Positions 16,629 to 25,620 of a DNA stretch of 43,981 nt are shown here, one piece after another. A program made the position numbers and the translations under genes. Source of the stretch: Clostridiales bacterium (lineage in GTDB: Bacteria; Bacillota; Clostridia; Christensenellales; Aristaeellaceae); contig JAQXLU010000008.1 of assembly GCA_029012285.1 (NCBI GenBank), positions 1 through 43,981 of the forward strand, written 5' to 3'. Positions within the stretch are counted from its first letter, which is position 1, and every line of letters begins with the position of its first letter. The notes under the pieces were generated by a model. That model did no database searches, had not been told where the DNA came from, and saw only the letters and a list, made by a program, of their open reading frames with translations.

Positions 16629-16657
16629 TTGACTTCTTATGTCGCCAATGGTAGAAT
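16629..16657 (+). promoter_or_regulatory. Promoter of the acyl-CoA ligase / ior cluster
   Basis: TTGACT (16629-16634), 17 bp, TAGAAT (16652-16657), with TGG before the -10. It is 33 bases from the TTG start and is the only clear promoter before the cluster's terminator at 24168. Confidence 0.8.
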
Positions 16658-16689
16658 AAGCACAAAATCTGTTCAAAGGGGATAGACCA

Positions 16690-18324
16690 TTGCTTCTGAC
16701 AGACTACCTTGAGCGTAATGCCCGCCTCTACGGCATGGATACTGCCCTGGTGGAAATCAATCCATCGGAGGAGCGCGACCAGGCGACCACCTGGCGTGAT
16801 ATGAACCTGATTGAAAGCGCCAACCCGGACGCGCCCTACCGGCGGGAGATGTCCTGGCGCGAGTTTGATTTGCGGGCCAACCGCTTTGCCAATCTGCTGC
16901 TCAGCCGCGGCGTGGAGAGGGGGACGAAGGTCGCCATCCTGCTGATGAACTGCCTGGAGTGGCTGCCTATCTACTTTGGCATCCTCAAGGCGGGCTGCAT
17001 CGCGGTGCCGATGAACTTCCGCTATTCGTCGGATGAGATCATGTACTGCCTGGAGCTGGCGGATGTGGACGTGCTGGTGTTCGGCCCGGAATTCGTCAGC
17101 CGAATGGACATGATTGCCGACAAGCTCAAGCTGCGCTTCACCTTCTATGTGGGCAAGAACGGCCCCGCCTACACCGAGGACTGCATCCGCCTGATGGGCT
17201 TTTGTTCCACCAGCCAGCCCCCGGTGGCGCTGACCGAGCAGGATCACGCAGCCATCTATTTTTCCTCCGGCACCACGGGCTTCCCCAAGGCGATCCTGCA
17301 CAACCACCGCGCGCTGGCCTATTCCTGCGAGGTGGAGCAGGCGCATCATGGGCAGCGGAAGGATGATGTGTTCCTCTGTATTCCGCCGCTGTACCACACC
17401 GGCGCGAAGATGCACTGGTTCGGCAGCTTGTATTCCGGCAGCAAGGCGGTGCTGCTGCGCGGCGTGAAGCCCGAGTGGATTCTTCGCGCGGTGACCGAGG
17501 AGCGCTGCACCATCGTGTGGCTGCTGGTGCCCTGGGCGCAGGATCTGCTGGACGCTATTGACTCCGGCAGGGTCGACCTGAACCACTACTACCTTGACCA
17601 GTGGCGGCTGATGCACATCGGCGCGCAGCCCGTGCCGCCCAGCCTCGTCACCCGCTGGCTGAAAATCTTCCCCCATCATCAGTATGACACCAACTATGGT
17701 CTGTCCGAGTCCATTGGCCCGGGCTGCGTGCACCTGGGCGTGGAGAATGTCCATAAGGTGGGCGCCATCGGCAAGCCCGGCTACAAATGGTCGGCGAAGA
17801 TCGTCGACAACGACGGTCAGGAGGTCAAGCAGGGCGATGTGGGCGAACTGATCGTCAAGGGCGACGGTGTGATGCTCTGCTACTACAGGAATGAGGAAGC
17901 CAGCCGCGAGGTGCTCAAGGATGGTTGGCTCTACACTGGCGATATGGCCATGATGGACGAGGACGGCTTCATCTACCTGGTCGACCGCAAGAAGGACGTG
18001 GTGATCACCGGCGGCGAGAACCTCTACCCGGTGGAGATCGAGAACTTCATGCGCCAGTTTGACAAGATCAAGGACGTGGCGGTGATCGGCTTGCCCCATC
18101 CGCGCTTGGGCGAAATCGCCGCGGCCATTGTGGAAATCAAGGAGGGCGTCCAGTGCACGGAGGAGGAGATCAACGACTTCTGCCTGGGCATGCCACGCTA
18201 TAAGCGTCCCCGGAAGATCATCTTTGACAAGGTGCCCCGCAATCCCACCGGCAAAATCGAAAAGCCGGTGCTGCGCGAGAGGTACTGCAAAGGCCGCCTG
18301 GTGGAATCCCAGATCACCGGCTGA
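16690..18324 (+). CDS. AMP-forming acyl/aryl-CoA synthetase
   Basis: A 544-residue enzyme of the ANL superfamily that activates a carboxylic acid with ATP and CoA through an acyl-adenylate. The P-loop is IYFSSGTTGFPKA (about residue 193), then NYGLSES (A5), DGWLYTGDMAMMDEDGFIYL (A7) and DRKKDVVITGGENLYP (A8 hinge); the catalytic Lys sits in NPTGKIEKP near the end. The start is TTG at 16690, eight bases after AAAGGGG; the first in-frame ATG would remove 15 conserved-looking residues. Medium-chain fatty, aryl or bile-type acids are possible substrates. It leads a cluster with iorAB and paaK, so an aryl acid is a reasonable guess. No terminator follows, so the symporter is likely co-transcribed. 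Confidence 0.9.
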   Translation: MLLTDYLERNARLYGMDTALVEINPSEERDQATTWRDMNLIESANPDAPYRREMSWREFDLRANRFANLLLSRGVERGTKVAILLMNCLEWLPIYFGILKAGCIAVPMNFRYSSDEIMYCLELADVDVLVFGPEFVSRMDMIADKLKLRFTFYVGKNGPAYTEDCIRLMGFCSTSQPPVALTEQDHAAIYFSSGTTGFPKAILHNHRALAYSCEVEQAHHGQRKDDVFLCIPPLYHTGAKMHWFGSLYSGSKAVLLRGVKPEWILRAVTEERCTIVWLLVPWAQDLLDAIDSGRVDLNHYYLDQWRLMHIGAQPVPPSLVTRWLKIFPHHQYDTNYGLSESIGPGCVHLGVENVHKVGAIGKPGYKWSAKIVDNDGQEVKQGDVGELIVKGDGVMLCYYRNEEASREVLKDGWLYTGDMAMMDEDGFIYLVDRKKDVVITGGENLYPVEIENFMRQFDKIKDVAVIGLPHPRLGEIAAAIVEIKEGVQCTEEEINDFCLGMPRYKRPRKIIFDKVPRNPTGKIEKPVLRERYCKGRLVESQITG

Positions 18325-18461
18325 GGCCGCTGCCCCGCAGAGGCATGGTATCTGCATCATGTAGGAAAATGGCAGACACGTTCTGCTGTTTGGTTGGTTT
18401 GTAGGTTTTGTTCCCCGTTTTCCCGGTAGGAAAGCAGCACTGAAGAATGGGAGGTAACCTC

Positions 18462-20036
18462 ATGGATCTGTTCATCAAGATCGGTATGCTCGTCGTCTTT
18501 TTTGCGGTCACGGTCGCCATCGGCCTGTACTGCCGCAAGCACTCCACGGACGTCAACGGCTTCGTCCTGGGCGGACGCAGCGTCGGCCCGTGGCTGACCG
18601 CCTTCGCCTATGGCACGTCCTACTTCTCCGCCGTAGTGTTTGTGGGCTATGCGGGCCAGTTCGGCTGGAAGTACGGCATCGCCGCCACCTGGGCCGGCAT
18701 CGGCAACGCGCTGCTGGGCTCGCTCATGGCCTGGGCCTTCCTGGGTCGGCGCACCCGCGTCATGACCCAGCACCTGGACAGCGCCACCATGCCCCAGTTC
18801 TTTGAATCCCGCTTTGATTCCAAGGCGTTGAAGCTGGCGGCCTCGGCCATCATCTTCATCTTTCTGATCCCCTATACCGCCTCGCTGTACAACGGCTTGT
18901 CCCGCCTGTTCGGCATGGCCTTTGACATTGACTATACCGTGTGCGTTATCGTGATGGCGGTGCTGACGGCTATCTATGTGGTTGCCGGCGGCTACATGGC
19001 CACGGCGATCAACGACTTCATCCAGGGCATCATCATGATTGGCGGCATCATCGCTGTGATCGTGGCGGTGCTGAACAGCAAGGGCGGCTTCCTGGCGGCG
19101 CTCCAGCAGCTGGGCGAGGTGAGCGTCCCCGCGAATGCGGGCCCGGTCGCATCCCCCGGCGTGTTCGCGTCCTTCTTTGGCCCCGACCCGGTCAATTTGC
19201 TGGGCGTGGTTATCCTGACCAGCCTTGGCACCTGGGGTCTGCCCCAGATGGTGCAGAAGTTCTACGCCATCAAGAGCGAGCAGGCCATCAACAAGGGCAT
19301 GATTATTTCCACCCTCTTTGCGACCATCGTGGCGGGCGGCTGCTACTTCCTGGGCGGCTTTGGCCGGCTCTTTGCGGACAAGCTGACCTTCAATGAGGCG
19401 GGCGGCATCGTCGGCGGCTATGACGCGGTGATCCCCACCATGCTCTCCGAGCTGCCCACCATCCTCATCGCGGTGGTCGTGGTGCTGGTGCTGGCGGCTT
19501 CCATGTCCACCCTGTCCTCGCTGGTGCTGACCTCCTCTTCCACCCTGACGCTGGACTTCATCAAGGGGACCCTGGTCAAGAAGATGGATGAAAAGAAGCA
19601 GCTGCTCACCATGCGCGGCCTGATCCTGATGTTCATCGCCATCTCCGTGGTGCTGGCGATTGTGCAGTACAAGTCCAGTGTGACCTTCATCGCCCAGCTG
19701 ATGGGCGTGAGCTGGGGCGCGCTGGCAGGCGCGTTCCTTGCCCCCTTCCTCTACGGCCTGTACTGGAAGAAGGCCACCCGCGCTTCCGTGTGGTGCTCCT
19801 TCCTCTTCTCCACCGTGGTGATGCTGGCCAACATCCTGTGGCGGCCCCTGTTCCCGGCGCTTTTGCAGAGCCCCATCAACGCGGGCGCGTTCTGCATGCT
19901 GGCAGGCTTGGTGATCGTCCCCGTCGTCAGCCTCGTCACCCCGAAGATGGACAAGGCCTATGTGGACAAGGTATTCTCTTGCTATCACCGCCAGGTGACC
20001 GTGAACGTCACGGACTCCATCGGCGATAATCAGTAA
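18462..20036 (+). CDS. Sodium:solute symporter (SSS family)
   Basis: A 524-residue integral membrane protein with about 13 hydrophobic helices, the usual size and topology for the SSS family. Family marks include the N-terminal VNGFVLGGRSVGPWLTAFAYGTSYFSA stretch, the GGYMAT segment after helix 5, and STLSSLVLTSSSTLTLD with the conserved Ser/Thr of the Na2 site. It would import a solute, such as a carboxylate or amino acid, coupled to Na+. The start is ATG 18462 after GGGAGG, not the track's 18447. The 137-base gap before it has no clear signal. Its position between an acyl-CoA ligase and iorA suggests it brings in the acid or amino acid used by these enzymes. Confidence 0.92.
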   Translation: MDLFIKIGMLVVFFAVTVAIGLYCRKHSTDVNGFVLGGRSVGPWLTAFAYGTSYFSAVVFVGYAGQFGWKYGIAATWAGIGNALLGSLMAWAFLGRRTRVMTQHLDSATMPQFFESRFDSKALKLAASAIIFIFLIPYTASLYNGLSRLFGMAFDIDYTVCVIVMAVLTAIYVVAGGYMATAINDFIQGIIMIGGIIAVIVAVLNSKGGFLAALQQLGEVSVPANAGPVASPGVFASFFGPDPVNLLGVVILTSLGTWGLPQMVQKFYAIKSEQAINKGMIISTLFATIVAGGCYFLGGFGRLFADKLTFNEAGGIVGGYDAVIPTMLSELPTILIAVVVVLVLAASMSTLSSLVLTSSSTLTLDFIKGTLVKKMDEKKQLLTMRGLILMFIAISVVLAIVQYKSSVTFIAQLMGVSWGALAGAFLAPFLYGLYWKKATRASVWCSFLFSTVVMLANILWRPLFPALLQSPINAGAFCMLAGLVIVPVVSLVTPKMDKAYVDKVFSCYHRQVTVNVTDSIGDNQ

Positions 20037-20073
20037 AAAATCAGCATTTCTCAATGCGAAGGAGGATTTCTCC

Positions 20074-21819
20074 ATGAAAACCCTGTTGCTGGGCAATGAA
20101 GCTGTTGCCCGCGGACTGTACGAGGCGGGCTGCGCCTTTGTGTCCAGCTACCCCGGCACGCCCTCGACGGAAATCACCGAGGCGATCGCCAAGTACCGGG
20201 AGGTCTACGCCGAGTGGGCGCCCAATGAGAAGGTCGCGATGGAAGCGGCCTTCGGGGCATGCCTGGCGGGCAAGCGCAGCTTTTGCGGCATGAAGCACGT
20301 GGGCCTGAACGTGGCGGCTGACCCGCTGTTCACCATCAGCTACACGGGCGTGAATGCCGGGATGGTCATCTGCGTGGCGGATGACGCGGGCATGCATTCC
20401 TCGCAGAACGAGCAGGACTCCCGCCACTACGCCCGCGCGGCGAAGATTCCTATGCTGGAGCCTGCGGATTCCGCCGAGGCCCTGGCCTTCGCCAAACTGG
20501 CCTACGAGCTGTCCGAAACCTACGACACCCCGGTGCTGCTGAAGATGTGCACCCGCGTGTCCCACAGCCAGAGCCTGGTAGCATGCAGCGAACGGGTTGA
20601 GTGCGTCAGGGAATACGTGAAGAATTCTCAGAAGTACATCATGATGCCCGGTAACGCCAGGAAGCGCCATCCCGTGGTGGAGGAGCGCACGAAGGCCCTG
20701 ACCGAATGGGCGGAAACGTGCGAGATCAACCGGGTGGAGCCGGGCACGGATCACAGCCGCGGCATCATCGCGTCCTCCACGGCGTACCAGTACGTCAAGG
20801 AGGTCTGCGGTGACCGCTATCCGGTAATGAAGCTGGGCATGATCTGGCCCATGCCGGACAAGAAGATCCGCGACTTTGCCGCCTCCGTCGACGAGCTGAT
20901 CGTGGTGGAGGAGCTGGACAGCTTCATCGAGGCGCACTGCAAGGATTTGGGCTTGAACGTCCGCGGCAAGGAGCTCTTCCCCTGCATCGACGAATTCAGC
21001 CAGAACCTGGTGGCGGAGAAGCTGGGCATGGACGTGCCCTGCTCCGGCGCCAAGGTGGCCGATGCCATCCCTGCTCGTCCGCCGGTGATGTGCGCGGGCT
21101 GTCCCCATCGCGGCTTGTTCTACACCCTGGCAAAGAACAAGATCACCGTCCTGGGCGACATTGGCTGCTACACCCTGGGCGCGGTGGCGCCGCTTTCTGC
21201 GGTGGACTCGGTCATCTGCATGGGCGCGTCCATCTCTGGCACCCATGGCTTCACCAAGGCCATGGAGGGAAAGATGGACGGCAAGACGGTTGCGGTCATT
21301 GGCGATTCCACCTTCATGCACTCCGGCATCACCGGATTGGTCAACGTGGCCTACAACGAATCCAACGCGACCATCATCATTGTGGACAATTCCATCACCG
21401 GCATGACCGGGCATCAGCAGAACCCCACCACCGGTTTCAATCTCAAGGGCGATCCCTGCACGAAGATCGACCTGGAAACCCTCTGCCATGCGGTGGGCAT
21501 CCGCCGGGTGCGCGTGGTCGACCCCTACGACCTCAAGCAGACCGAGGACGCCATCAAGGAGGAACTGTCCGCGCCGGAGGCCTCCGTCATTATCAGCCGC
21601 CGCCCCTGCGCGCTGCTCAAGTACGTCAAGCACAACAAGCCTGTCATCGCCAGCAGCGACAAGTGCCGCTCCTGCAAGATGTGCATGAAGATCGGCTGCC
21701 CCGCCATCGCCATGAAGGACGGCAAGGCTGTCATCGACAATACCCTGTGCACCGGCTGCGGCGTGTGCACCCAGCTGTGCCACTTCGGTGCGCTCAGCGC
21801 TGCAAAGGAGGGCGAGTGA
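20074..21819 (+). CDS. iorA: Indolepyruvate:ferredoxin oxidoreductase, alpha subunit
   Basis: A 581-residue TPP and Fe-S enzyme subunit. With IorB it oxidatively decarboxylates aryl pyruvates (from Trp, Phe, Tyr) to aryl-acetyl-CoA while reducing ferredoxin. The N-terminal pyrimidine-binding domain shows FVSSYPGTPSTEI and NEKVAMEAA; the TPP-binding domain shows MCAGCPHRG, GDIGCYTLG and GDSTFMHSG; the C-terminus has two [4Fe-4S] motifs, CRSCKMCMKIGCP and CTGCGVCTQLCH. Length agrees with known IorA. SD GAAGGAGG. The stop precedes the iorB start by one base, so the two subunits are coupled. Reduced ferredoxin could feed hydrogenase or Rnf, not seen here. Confidence 0.95.
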   Translation: MKTLLLGNEAVARGLYEAGCAFVSSYPGTPSTEITEAIAKYREVYAEWAPNEKVAMEAAFGACLAGKRSFCGMKHVGLNVAADPLFTISYTGVNAGMVICVADDAGMHSSQNEQDSRHYARAAKIPMLEPADSAEALAFAKLAYELSETYDTPVLLKMCTRVSHSQSLVACSERVECVREYVKNSQKYIMMPGNARKRHPVVEERTKALTEWAETCEINRVEPGTDHSRGIIASSTAYQYVKEVCGDRYPVMKLGMIWPMPDKKIRDFAASVDELIVVEELDSFIEAHCKDLGLNVRGKELFPCIDEFSQNLVAEKLGMDVPCSGAKVADAIPARPPVMCAGCPHRGLFYTLAKNKITVLGDIGCYTLGAVAPLSAVDSVICMGASISGTHGFTKAMEGKMDGKTVAVIGDSTFMHSGITGLVNVAYNESNATIIIVDNSITGMTGHQQNPTTGFNLKGDPCTKIDLETLCHAVGIRRVRVVDPYDLKQTEDAIKEELSAPEASVIISRRPCALLKYVKHNKPVIASSDKCRSCKMCMKIGCPAIAMKDGKAVIDNTLCTGCGVCTQLCHFGALSAAKEGE

Positions 21820-21820
21820 G

Positions 21821-22393
21821 ATGCGGACGCAGAACATCATGATCGTCGGCGTGGGCGGGCAGGGAAGCCTGCTGGCTTCCAAGCTCCTGGGCCGGCTGCT
21901 GCTCAAGAAAGGGTATGAGATCAAGGTGTCCGAGGTGCACGGCATGAGCCAGCGAGGCGGCAGCGTCGTGACCTATGTGCGCTTTGGCGACAAGGTGTAT
22001 TCCCCGGTGATCGACAAGGGCGAGGCGGACTACATCGTGTCCTTTGAGCTGCTGGAGGCCGCCCGCTGGACGGAATACCTCCGCCCCGAGGGGAAGCTTG
22101 TGACCAACATCCAGCAGATCAACCCCATGCCCGTCATCATCGGCGCGGCACAATATCCCGCTGACCTGGTGGAAAAGATGACTGCCGCCGGTATCCAGGT
22201 GGACGCCTTCGACGCGCTGACCCTGGCCGAACAGGCGGGTTCTGCCAAGGCGGTCAACATTGTGCTGATGGGCCACCTGTCCCGCAATTTCGACTTCACC
22301 CTGGAGGAGTGGATGGAGGCCATCGAAAGCAGCGTGCCCCCGAAATTCCTGGAGCTGAACAAAAAAGCCTTCCTGCTGGGGCGGGGAGCATAA
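21821..22393 (+). CDS. iorB: Indolepyruvate:ferredoxin oxidoreductase, beta subunit
   Basis: A 190-residue pyruvate ferredoxin oxidoreductase gamma-type subunit. It begins IMIVGVGGQGSLLASKLLG, the typical glycine-rich CoA-site loop, and continues with VSEVHGMSQRGGSVVTYVRFG, both diagnostic of IorB. It pairs with IorA to form the active enzyme. I start at ATG 21821, supported by GGAGGGC inside the end of iorA; the track's 21788 start overlaps iorA without an SD. The paaK gene follows 21 bases later with its own AAAGGAGG, so all three are co-expressed. Confidence 0.95.
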   Translation: MRTQNIMIVGVGGQGSLLASKLLGRLLLKKGYEIKVSEVHGMSQRGGSVVTYVRFGDKVYSPVIDKGEADYIVSFELLEAARWTEYLRPEGKLVTNIQQINPMPVIIGAAQYPADLVEKMTAAGIQVDAFDALTLAEQAGSAKAVNIVLMGHLSRNFDFTLEEWMEAIESSVPPKFLELNKKAFLLGRGA

Positions 22394-22414
22394 ACCACAA
22401 AGGAGGAAAAAACC

Positions 22415-23713
22415 ATGGCGAATTATTATCAGCCAGAGATCGAAACCGCATCGCGGGAGCAGATTCTGGCCTGGCAGAATGAGCGCCTGGTCAAGCAGGT
22501 GCAGCATGTCTGGGACAATGTCCCCTATTACCGCGCCAAGATGGAGGAAAAGGGCCTGACCCCTGCGGACATCCAGTCGGTGGATGATCTGCACAAGCTG
22601 CCCTTCCTGACCAAGGCGGATCTGCGCGACGCATACCCCTACGGGCTGTGCGCCATGCCCCTGAGCGAGTGCGTACGCATCCAATCCACCTCCGGCACCA
22701 CGGGTCGCCGGGTGGTGGCCTTCTACACCCAGCATGACCTCGACCTCTGGGAGGATTGCTGCGCCCGCGCTATCGTCGCGGCTGGCGGCACCAAGGAGGA
22801 TGTGGTGCAGGTGGCCTACGGCTACGGCCTTTTCACCGGCGGACCGGGCCTCAACGGCGGCTCCCACAGGGTCGGCTGCCTGACACTGCCCATGTCCTCG
22901 GGCAACACCGAGCGTCAACTGCAGTTCATGACGGACCTGGAAGCGACCATCCTGTGCTGCACGCCCTCCTACGCCCAGTACCTGGCGGAGAGCATCGAGG
23001 AAGCGGGGCTGCGCGACAAGATCAAGCTCAAGGCGGGCATCTTCGGCGCAGAGGCCTGGTCGGAGGAAATGCGCCAGGACATCGAGAACCGCCTGGGCAT
23101 CAAGGCCTACGACATCTACGGCCTGACCGAAACCTCCGGCCCCGGTGTTTCCTATGAGTGCTGCGAGCAGACTGGCATGCACATCAACGAGGATCACTTC
23201 ATCGCTGAAATCATCAACCCCGAAACTGGCGAGGTGCTCCCCGAGGGCGAAAAGGGAGAATTGGTTTTCACCTCCATCACCAAGGAGGCGTTCCCGCTTC
23301 TGCGCTACCGCACCCGTGACATCTGCGTGCTCAGCCGCAAGAAGTGCTCCTGCGGGCGCACCCATGTCAAGATGTCCAAGCCCATGGGCCGCAGCGACGA
23401 TATGCTGATTATCAAGGGCGTGAACGTGTTCCCGTCCCAGATCGAGACCGTGCTGCTGGAGCAGGGCTATCCGCCGAACTACCAGATCATCGTGGACCGC
23501 GTGAACCACTCCGACACCCTGGAGGTGCTGGTCGAGATGGCGTCGGACAAGTTCTCCGACTCCCTGGCGGAGATCGCCGAGCAGGAGAAGCAGCTCGTCG
23601 GCGCCCTGAAGGCTATGCTGGGCATCTATGCCAAGGTGCGCATCGTGTCACCCAAGAGCATCACCCGCTCCGAGGGCAAGGCTGTGCGCGTGATCGACAA
23701 GCGCAAGATTTGA
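22415..23713 (+). CDS. paaK: Phenylacetate-CoA ligase
   Basis: A 432-residue AMP-forming aryl-acetate CoA ligase of the PaaK type, close to the typical length. Motifs: VPYYRAKMEEKGL at the N-terminus, the P-loop IQSTSGTTGRRVV, YDIYGLTETSGPG, YRTRDICVL and MGRSDDMLIIKGVNVFPSQIE near the hinge, then a short C-terminal domain. It interconverts aryl acetate and aryl-acetyl-CoA. Next to iorAB it may run in reverse, conserving the thioester made by IOR as nucleotide energy, or it may activate imported aryl acids for reductive carboxylation; both are inference. A Cys-rich insertion (KKCSCGRTH) resembles the Cys pair common in anaerobe PaaK proteins. SD AAAGGAGG. Confidence 0.94.
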   Translation: MANYYQPEIETASREQILAWQNERLVKQVQHVWDNVPYYRAKMEEKGLTPADIQSVDDLHKLPFLTKADLRDAYPYGLCAMPLSECVRIQSTSGTTGRRVVAFYTQHDLDLWEDCCARAIVAAGGTKEDVVQVAYGYGLFTGGPGLNGGSHRVGCLTLPMSSGNTERQLQFMTDLEATILCCTPSYAQYLAESIEEAGLRDKIKLKAGIFGAEAWSEEMRQDIENRLGIKAYDIYGLTETSGPGVSYECCEQTGMHINEDHFIAEIINPETGEVLPEGEKGELVFTSITKEAFPLLRYRTRDICVLSRKKCSCGRTHVKMSKPMGRSDDMLIIKGVNVFPSQIETVLLEQGYPPNYQIIVDRVNHSDTLEVLVEMASDKFSDSLAEIAEQEKQLVGALKAMLGIYAKVRIVSPKSITRSEGKAVRVIDKRKI

Positions 23714-23725
23714 CGGAGGTGCACC

Positions 23726-24157
23726 ATGAGCGTTCATCAGATTTCTGTGTTCCTGGAAAACCGCGCCGGTCAGCTGGCGGAGGTCACCAAGCTGCTGTCG
23801 GACAACGCCATCGACATGCGCGCCATCTCCATTGCCGAAACGAAGGATTACGGCGTGCTGCGCATCATCGTTGACGACACGGAGAAAGCCACCCAGACGC
23901 TGCTGGCCTCGGGCTGCATCCTGTCCAAAACGCCGGTGACGGTGGTCTGCGTGCCCGACGTGGCTGGCGGACTTGCCCCGCTGCTGGCTCTGCTGGCGGA
24001 AAACCAGCTGGACGTGGAGTACATGTACTCCCTCTTCACCCACAAGGAGGGCAAGGCTTACATGGTCTTCCGCATCTCCGATGAGGAGCGGTTCAATGCG
24101 GTGCTTGCCGCCAACGGTGTTCCCACCGCGGACAAGGACGAGCTGGGACTAAAGTAA
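23726..24157 (+). CDS. Tandem ACT-domain protein
   Basis: A 143-residue protein made of two ACT domains in tandem (about 1-68 and 69-140). The first opens with ISVFLENRAGQLAEVTKLL, the classical ACT ligand-binding edge. ACT pairs bind amino acids and act as allosteric sensors. Such a small ACT protein is frequently encoded next to paaK and iorAB in Clostridia, so it may sense an aromatic amino acid and adjust the IOR/PaaK pathway. It has no DNA-binding domain. The start follows CGGAGGTGCACC, 12 bases after the paaK stop. It is the final gene of the cluster and is followed by a terminator. Confidence 0.9.
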   Translation: MSVHQISVFLENRAGQLAEVTKLLSDNAIDMRAISIAETKDYGVLRIIVDDTEKATQTLLASGCILSKTPVTVVCVPDVAGGLAPLLALLAENQLDVEYMYSLFTHKEGKAYMVFRISDEERFNAVLAANGVPTADKDELGLK

Positions 24158-24167
24158 TACAACAACC

Positions 24168-24195
24168 GAGCCGGGGAATTTCCTCCGGCTCTTTT
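24168..24195 (+). terminator. Terminator of the ior/paaK cluster
   Basis: GAGCCGG pairs with CCGGCTC, with a GGA/TCC inner extension, followed by TTTT. It lies ten bases after the ACT-protein stop. Confidence 0.85.
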
Positions 24196-24230
24196 GCGTG
24201 GAAATCGCCAGGAAATTCATCATTTATGCC

Positions 24231-24259
24231 TTTACACGCGCAGGCGGTTGTGCTATAAT
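24231..24259 (+). promoter_or_regulatory. Promoter of the ABC importer operon
   Basis: TTTACA (24231-24236), 17 bp, TATAAT (24254-24259), with TGC (extended TGN) before the -10. The leader is about 55 bases. No Fur-type or riboswitch pattern is evident. Confidence 0.8.
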
Positions 24260-24318
24260 GTCCATAACCAATTTGGGCGGTAACAATTCCATACCCAACA
24301 ATCAAGGAGGTTATGACG

Positions 24319-25518
24319 ATGAAAAAGTCTCTTTCCCTGCTCCTGGTGCTGGCGATGGTGCTGTCCGTGTGCTCCTTTGCTGCGGCGGAGGATTACAGCG
24401 GCTATACCATCCGTATCTATTCCAACTCCAACTCCACCGAGCGTGCCAACTGGCTGGCACAGGCCGCCAAGGAAGCGGGCTTCAGCATTTCCATGGACGA
24501 TAACTCCGTCCTCTCCGGCGACGTGGCTGCCATCCAGGCTGCCAATGAGAATAAGGACGGCGACATCATCTTCGGCTTGAACGAGGTGCGCTGGTCCCAG
24601 CTGGTGAACGGCACCTACGAGAACCTGAAGGTCATGGATTGGACTCCCTCCTGGGCGGAGGAGGTCGGCCAGTACAAGTATGATGGCAAGGCCTACGGCC
24701 TGGTCATTCAGAACATCCTGATGCTCTACCGCAATGATGATCTGGGCACCAAGGGCGAAGCGCTCCACTTCGAGCACTGGGCTGACGTCGTGAACTGCGG
24801 CTACACCTGGTACCGTCAGGGCAAGGTGGGCGGCACCACCAACAGCAACATCAACAACTCCATGCTCTATGCCTTCACCGATCCCACCAGCCCCGCTGGC
24901 GGCATCTCCATCGAGGGCTGGAAGACCCTGTGGGCCTACTGCCAGAACGGCGTGTTCACCGGTGACAGCTACGGCTTTGATCCCCTGAACCGTGGCGACG
25001 TGCAGGTATCCACCTTCTACTCCTCCTCCCTGTACGGCAAGGTGGACGACGCGGCCTCCGGCTCTGCCAACCCCCTGCGCGGCGCCCTCGAGCCCGAAAA
25101 CTGGGCCCTGGTGGACATCGCTGACGGTACCTACTACATCGCCGAGTACCTGGGCGTGCTGGACCGTGCTGGCCGCACCGAGAAGGAAACCGAGGCTGTG
25201 AAGGCCTTCGCCGAGTGGTTCGGCTCTGCTGAAACCCAGGCGGCCTGGGCGGAGGAATTCGACTCCTTCCCCTGCAACGCTGGTGCTGTCAAGGCGATCT
25301 ACGGCGAGGACATCCCCGAGATCTACACCATCCCCAACTTCTCCCTGAACAAGGTGGAAGGCACTGACATGACCTACGCCGAGTATGTGGGTGCGCACTC
25401 CTCTGAGTGGACCAATATCATGACCAACCTGGGCTTCTACTGGAAGGATAGCTCCGCTGCCCCCGCCGAGCCCGATTGGGCCAACCTTGACTGGGCAACC
25501 CTGACCCAGGCAAAGTAA
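24319..25518 (+). CDS. ABC transporter substrate-binding protein
   Basis: A 399-residue exported binding protein. Residues 1-24 are a signal peptide (MKKSLSLLLVLAMVLSVCSFAAAE). A Cys is present but LSVC does not fit a canonical lipobox, so signal peptidase I cleavage after AAA is more likely. The mature chain resembles type-2 periplasmic binding proteins of the Fe(3+)/polyamine group: IRIYSNSNSTERANW at the start, WADVVN and NRGDVQVSTFYSSSL further on, and WAEEFDSFPCNAGAV near the end. The ligand is unknown. I start at ATG 24319, eight bases after AAGGAGG; the earlier ATG at 24313 is too close. It is separated from the ATPase gene by a stable hairpin that may keep this message more abundant. 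Confidence 0.88.
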   Translation: MKKSLSLLLVLAMVLSVCSFAAAEDYSGYTIRIYSNSNSTERANWLAQAAKEAGFSISMDDNSVLSGDVAAIQAANENKDGDIIFGLNEVRWSQLVNGTYENLKVMDWTPSWAEEVGQYKYDGKAYGLVIQNILMLYRNDDLGTKGEALHFEHWADVVNCGYTWYRQGKVGGTTNSNINNSMLYAFTDPTSPAGGISIEGWKTLWAYCQNGVFTGDSYGFDPLNRGDVQVSTFYSSSLYGKVDDAASGSANPLRGALEPENWALVDIADGTYYIAEYLGVLDRAGRTEKETEAVKAFAEWFGSAETQAAWAEEFDSFPCNAGAVKAIYGEDIPEIYTIPNFSLNKVEGTDMTYAEYVGAHSSEWTNIMTNLGFYWKDSSAAPAEPDWANLDWATLTQAK

Positions 25519-25534
25519 GCAAAACCTGAGTTTT

Positions 25535-25565
25535 CGGGCGAGTCTGACATGCTCAGGCTCGCCCG
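25535..25565 (+). promoter_or_regulatory. Intercistronic stem-loop between binding-protein and ATPase genes
   Basis: CGGGCGAG-T-CTGA pairs with TCAG-G-CTCGCCCG, about 13 pairs with a five-base loop. The following bases (TATTCCGTTTT) are a poor U tract, so it is more likely an mRNA-stabilising or attenuating hairpin than a full terminator, consistent with a binding protein needed in excess. Confidence 0.6.
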
Positions 25566-25620
25566 TATTCCGTTTTGGCAATCCGCATGAATAAGCAATC
25601 CGAAGGAAGTGATCCCACCC

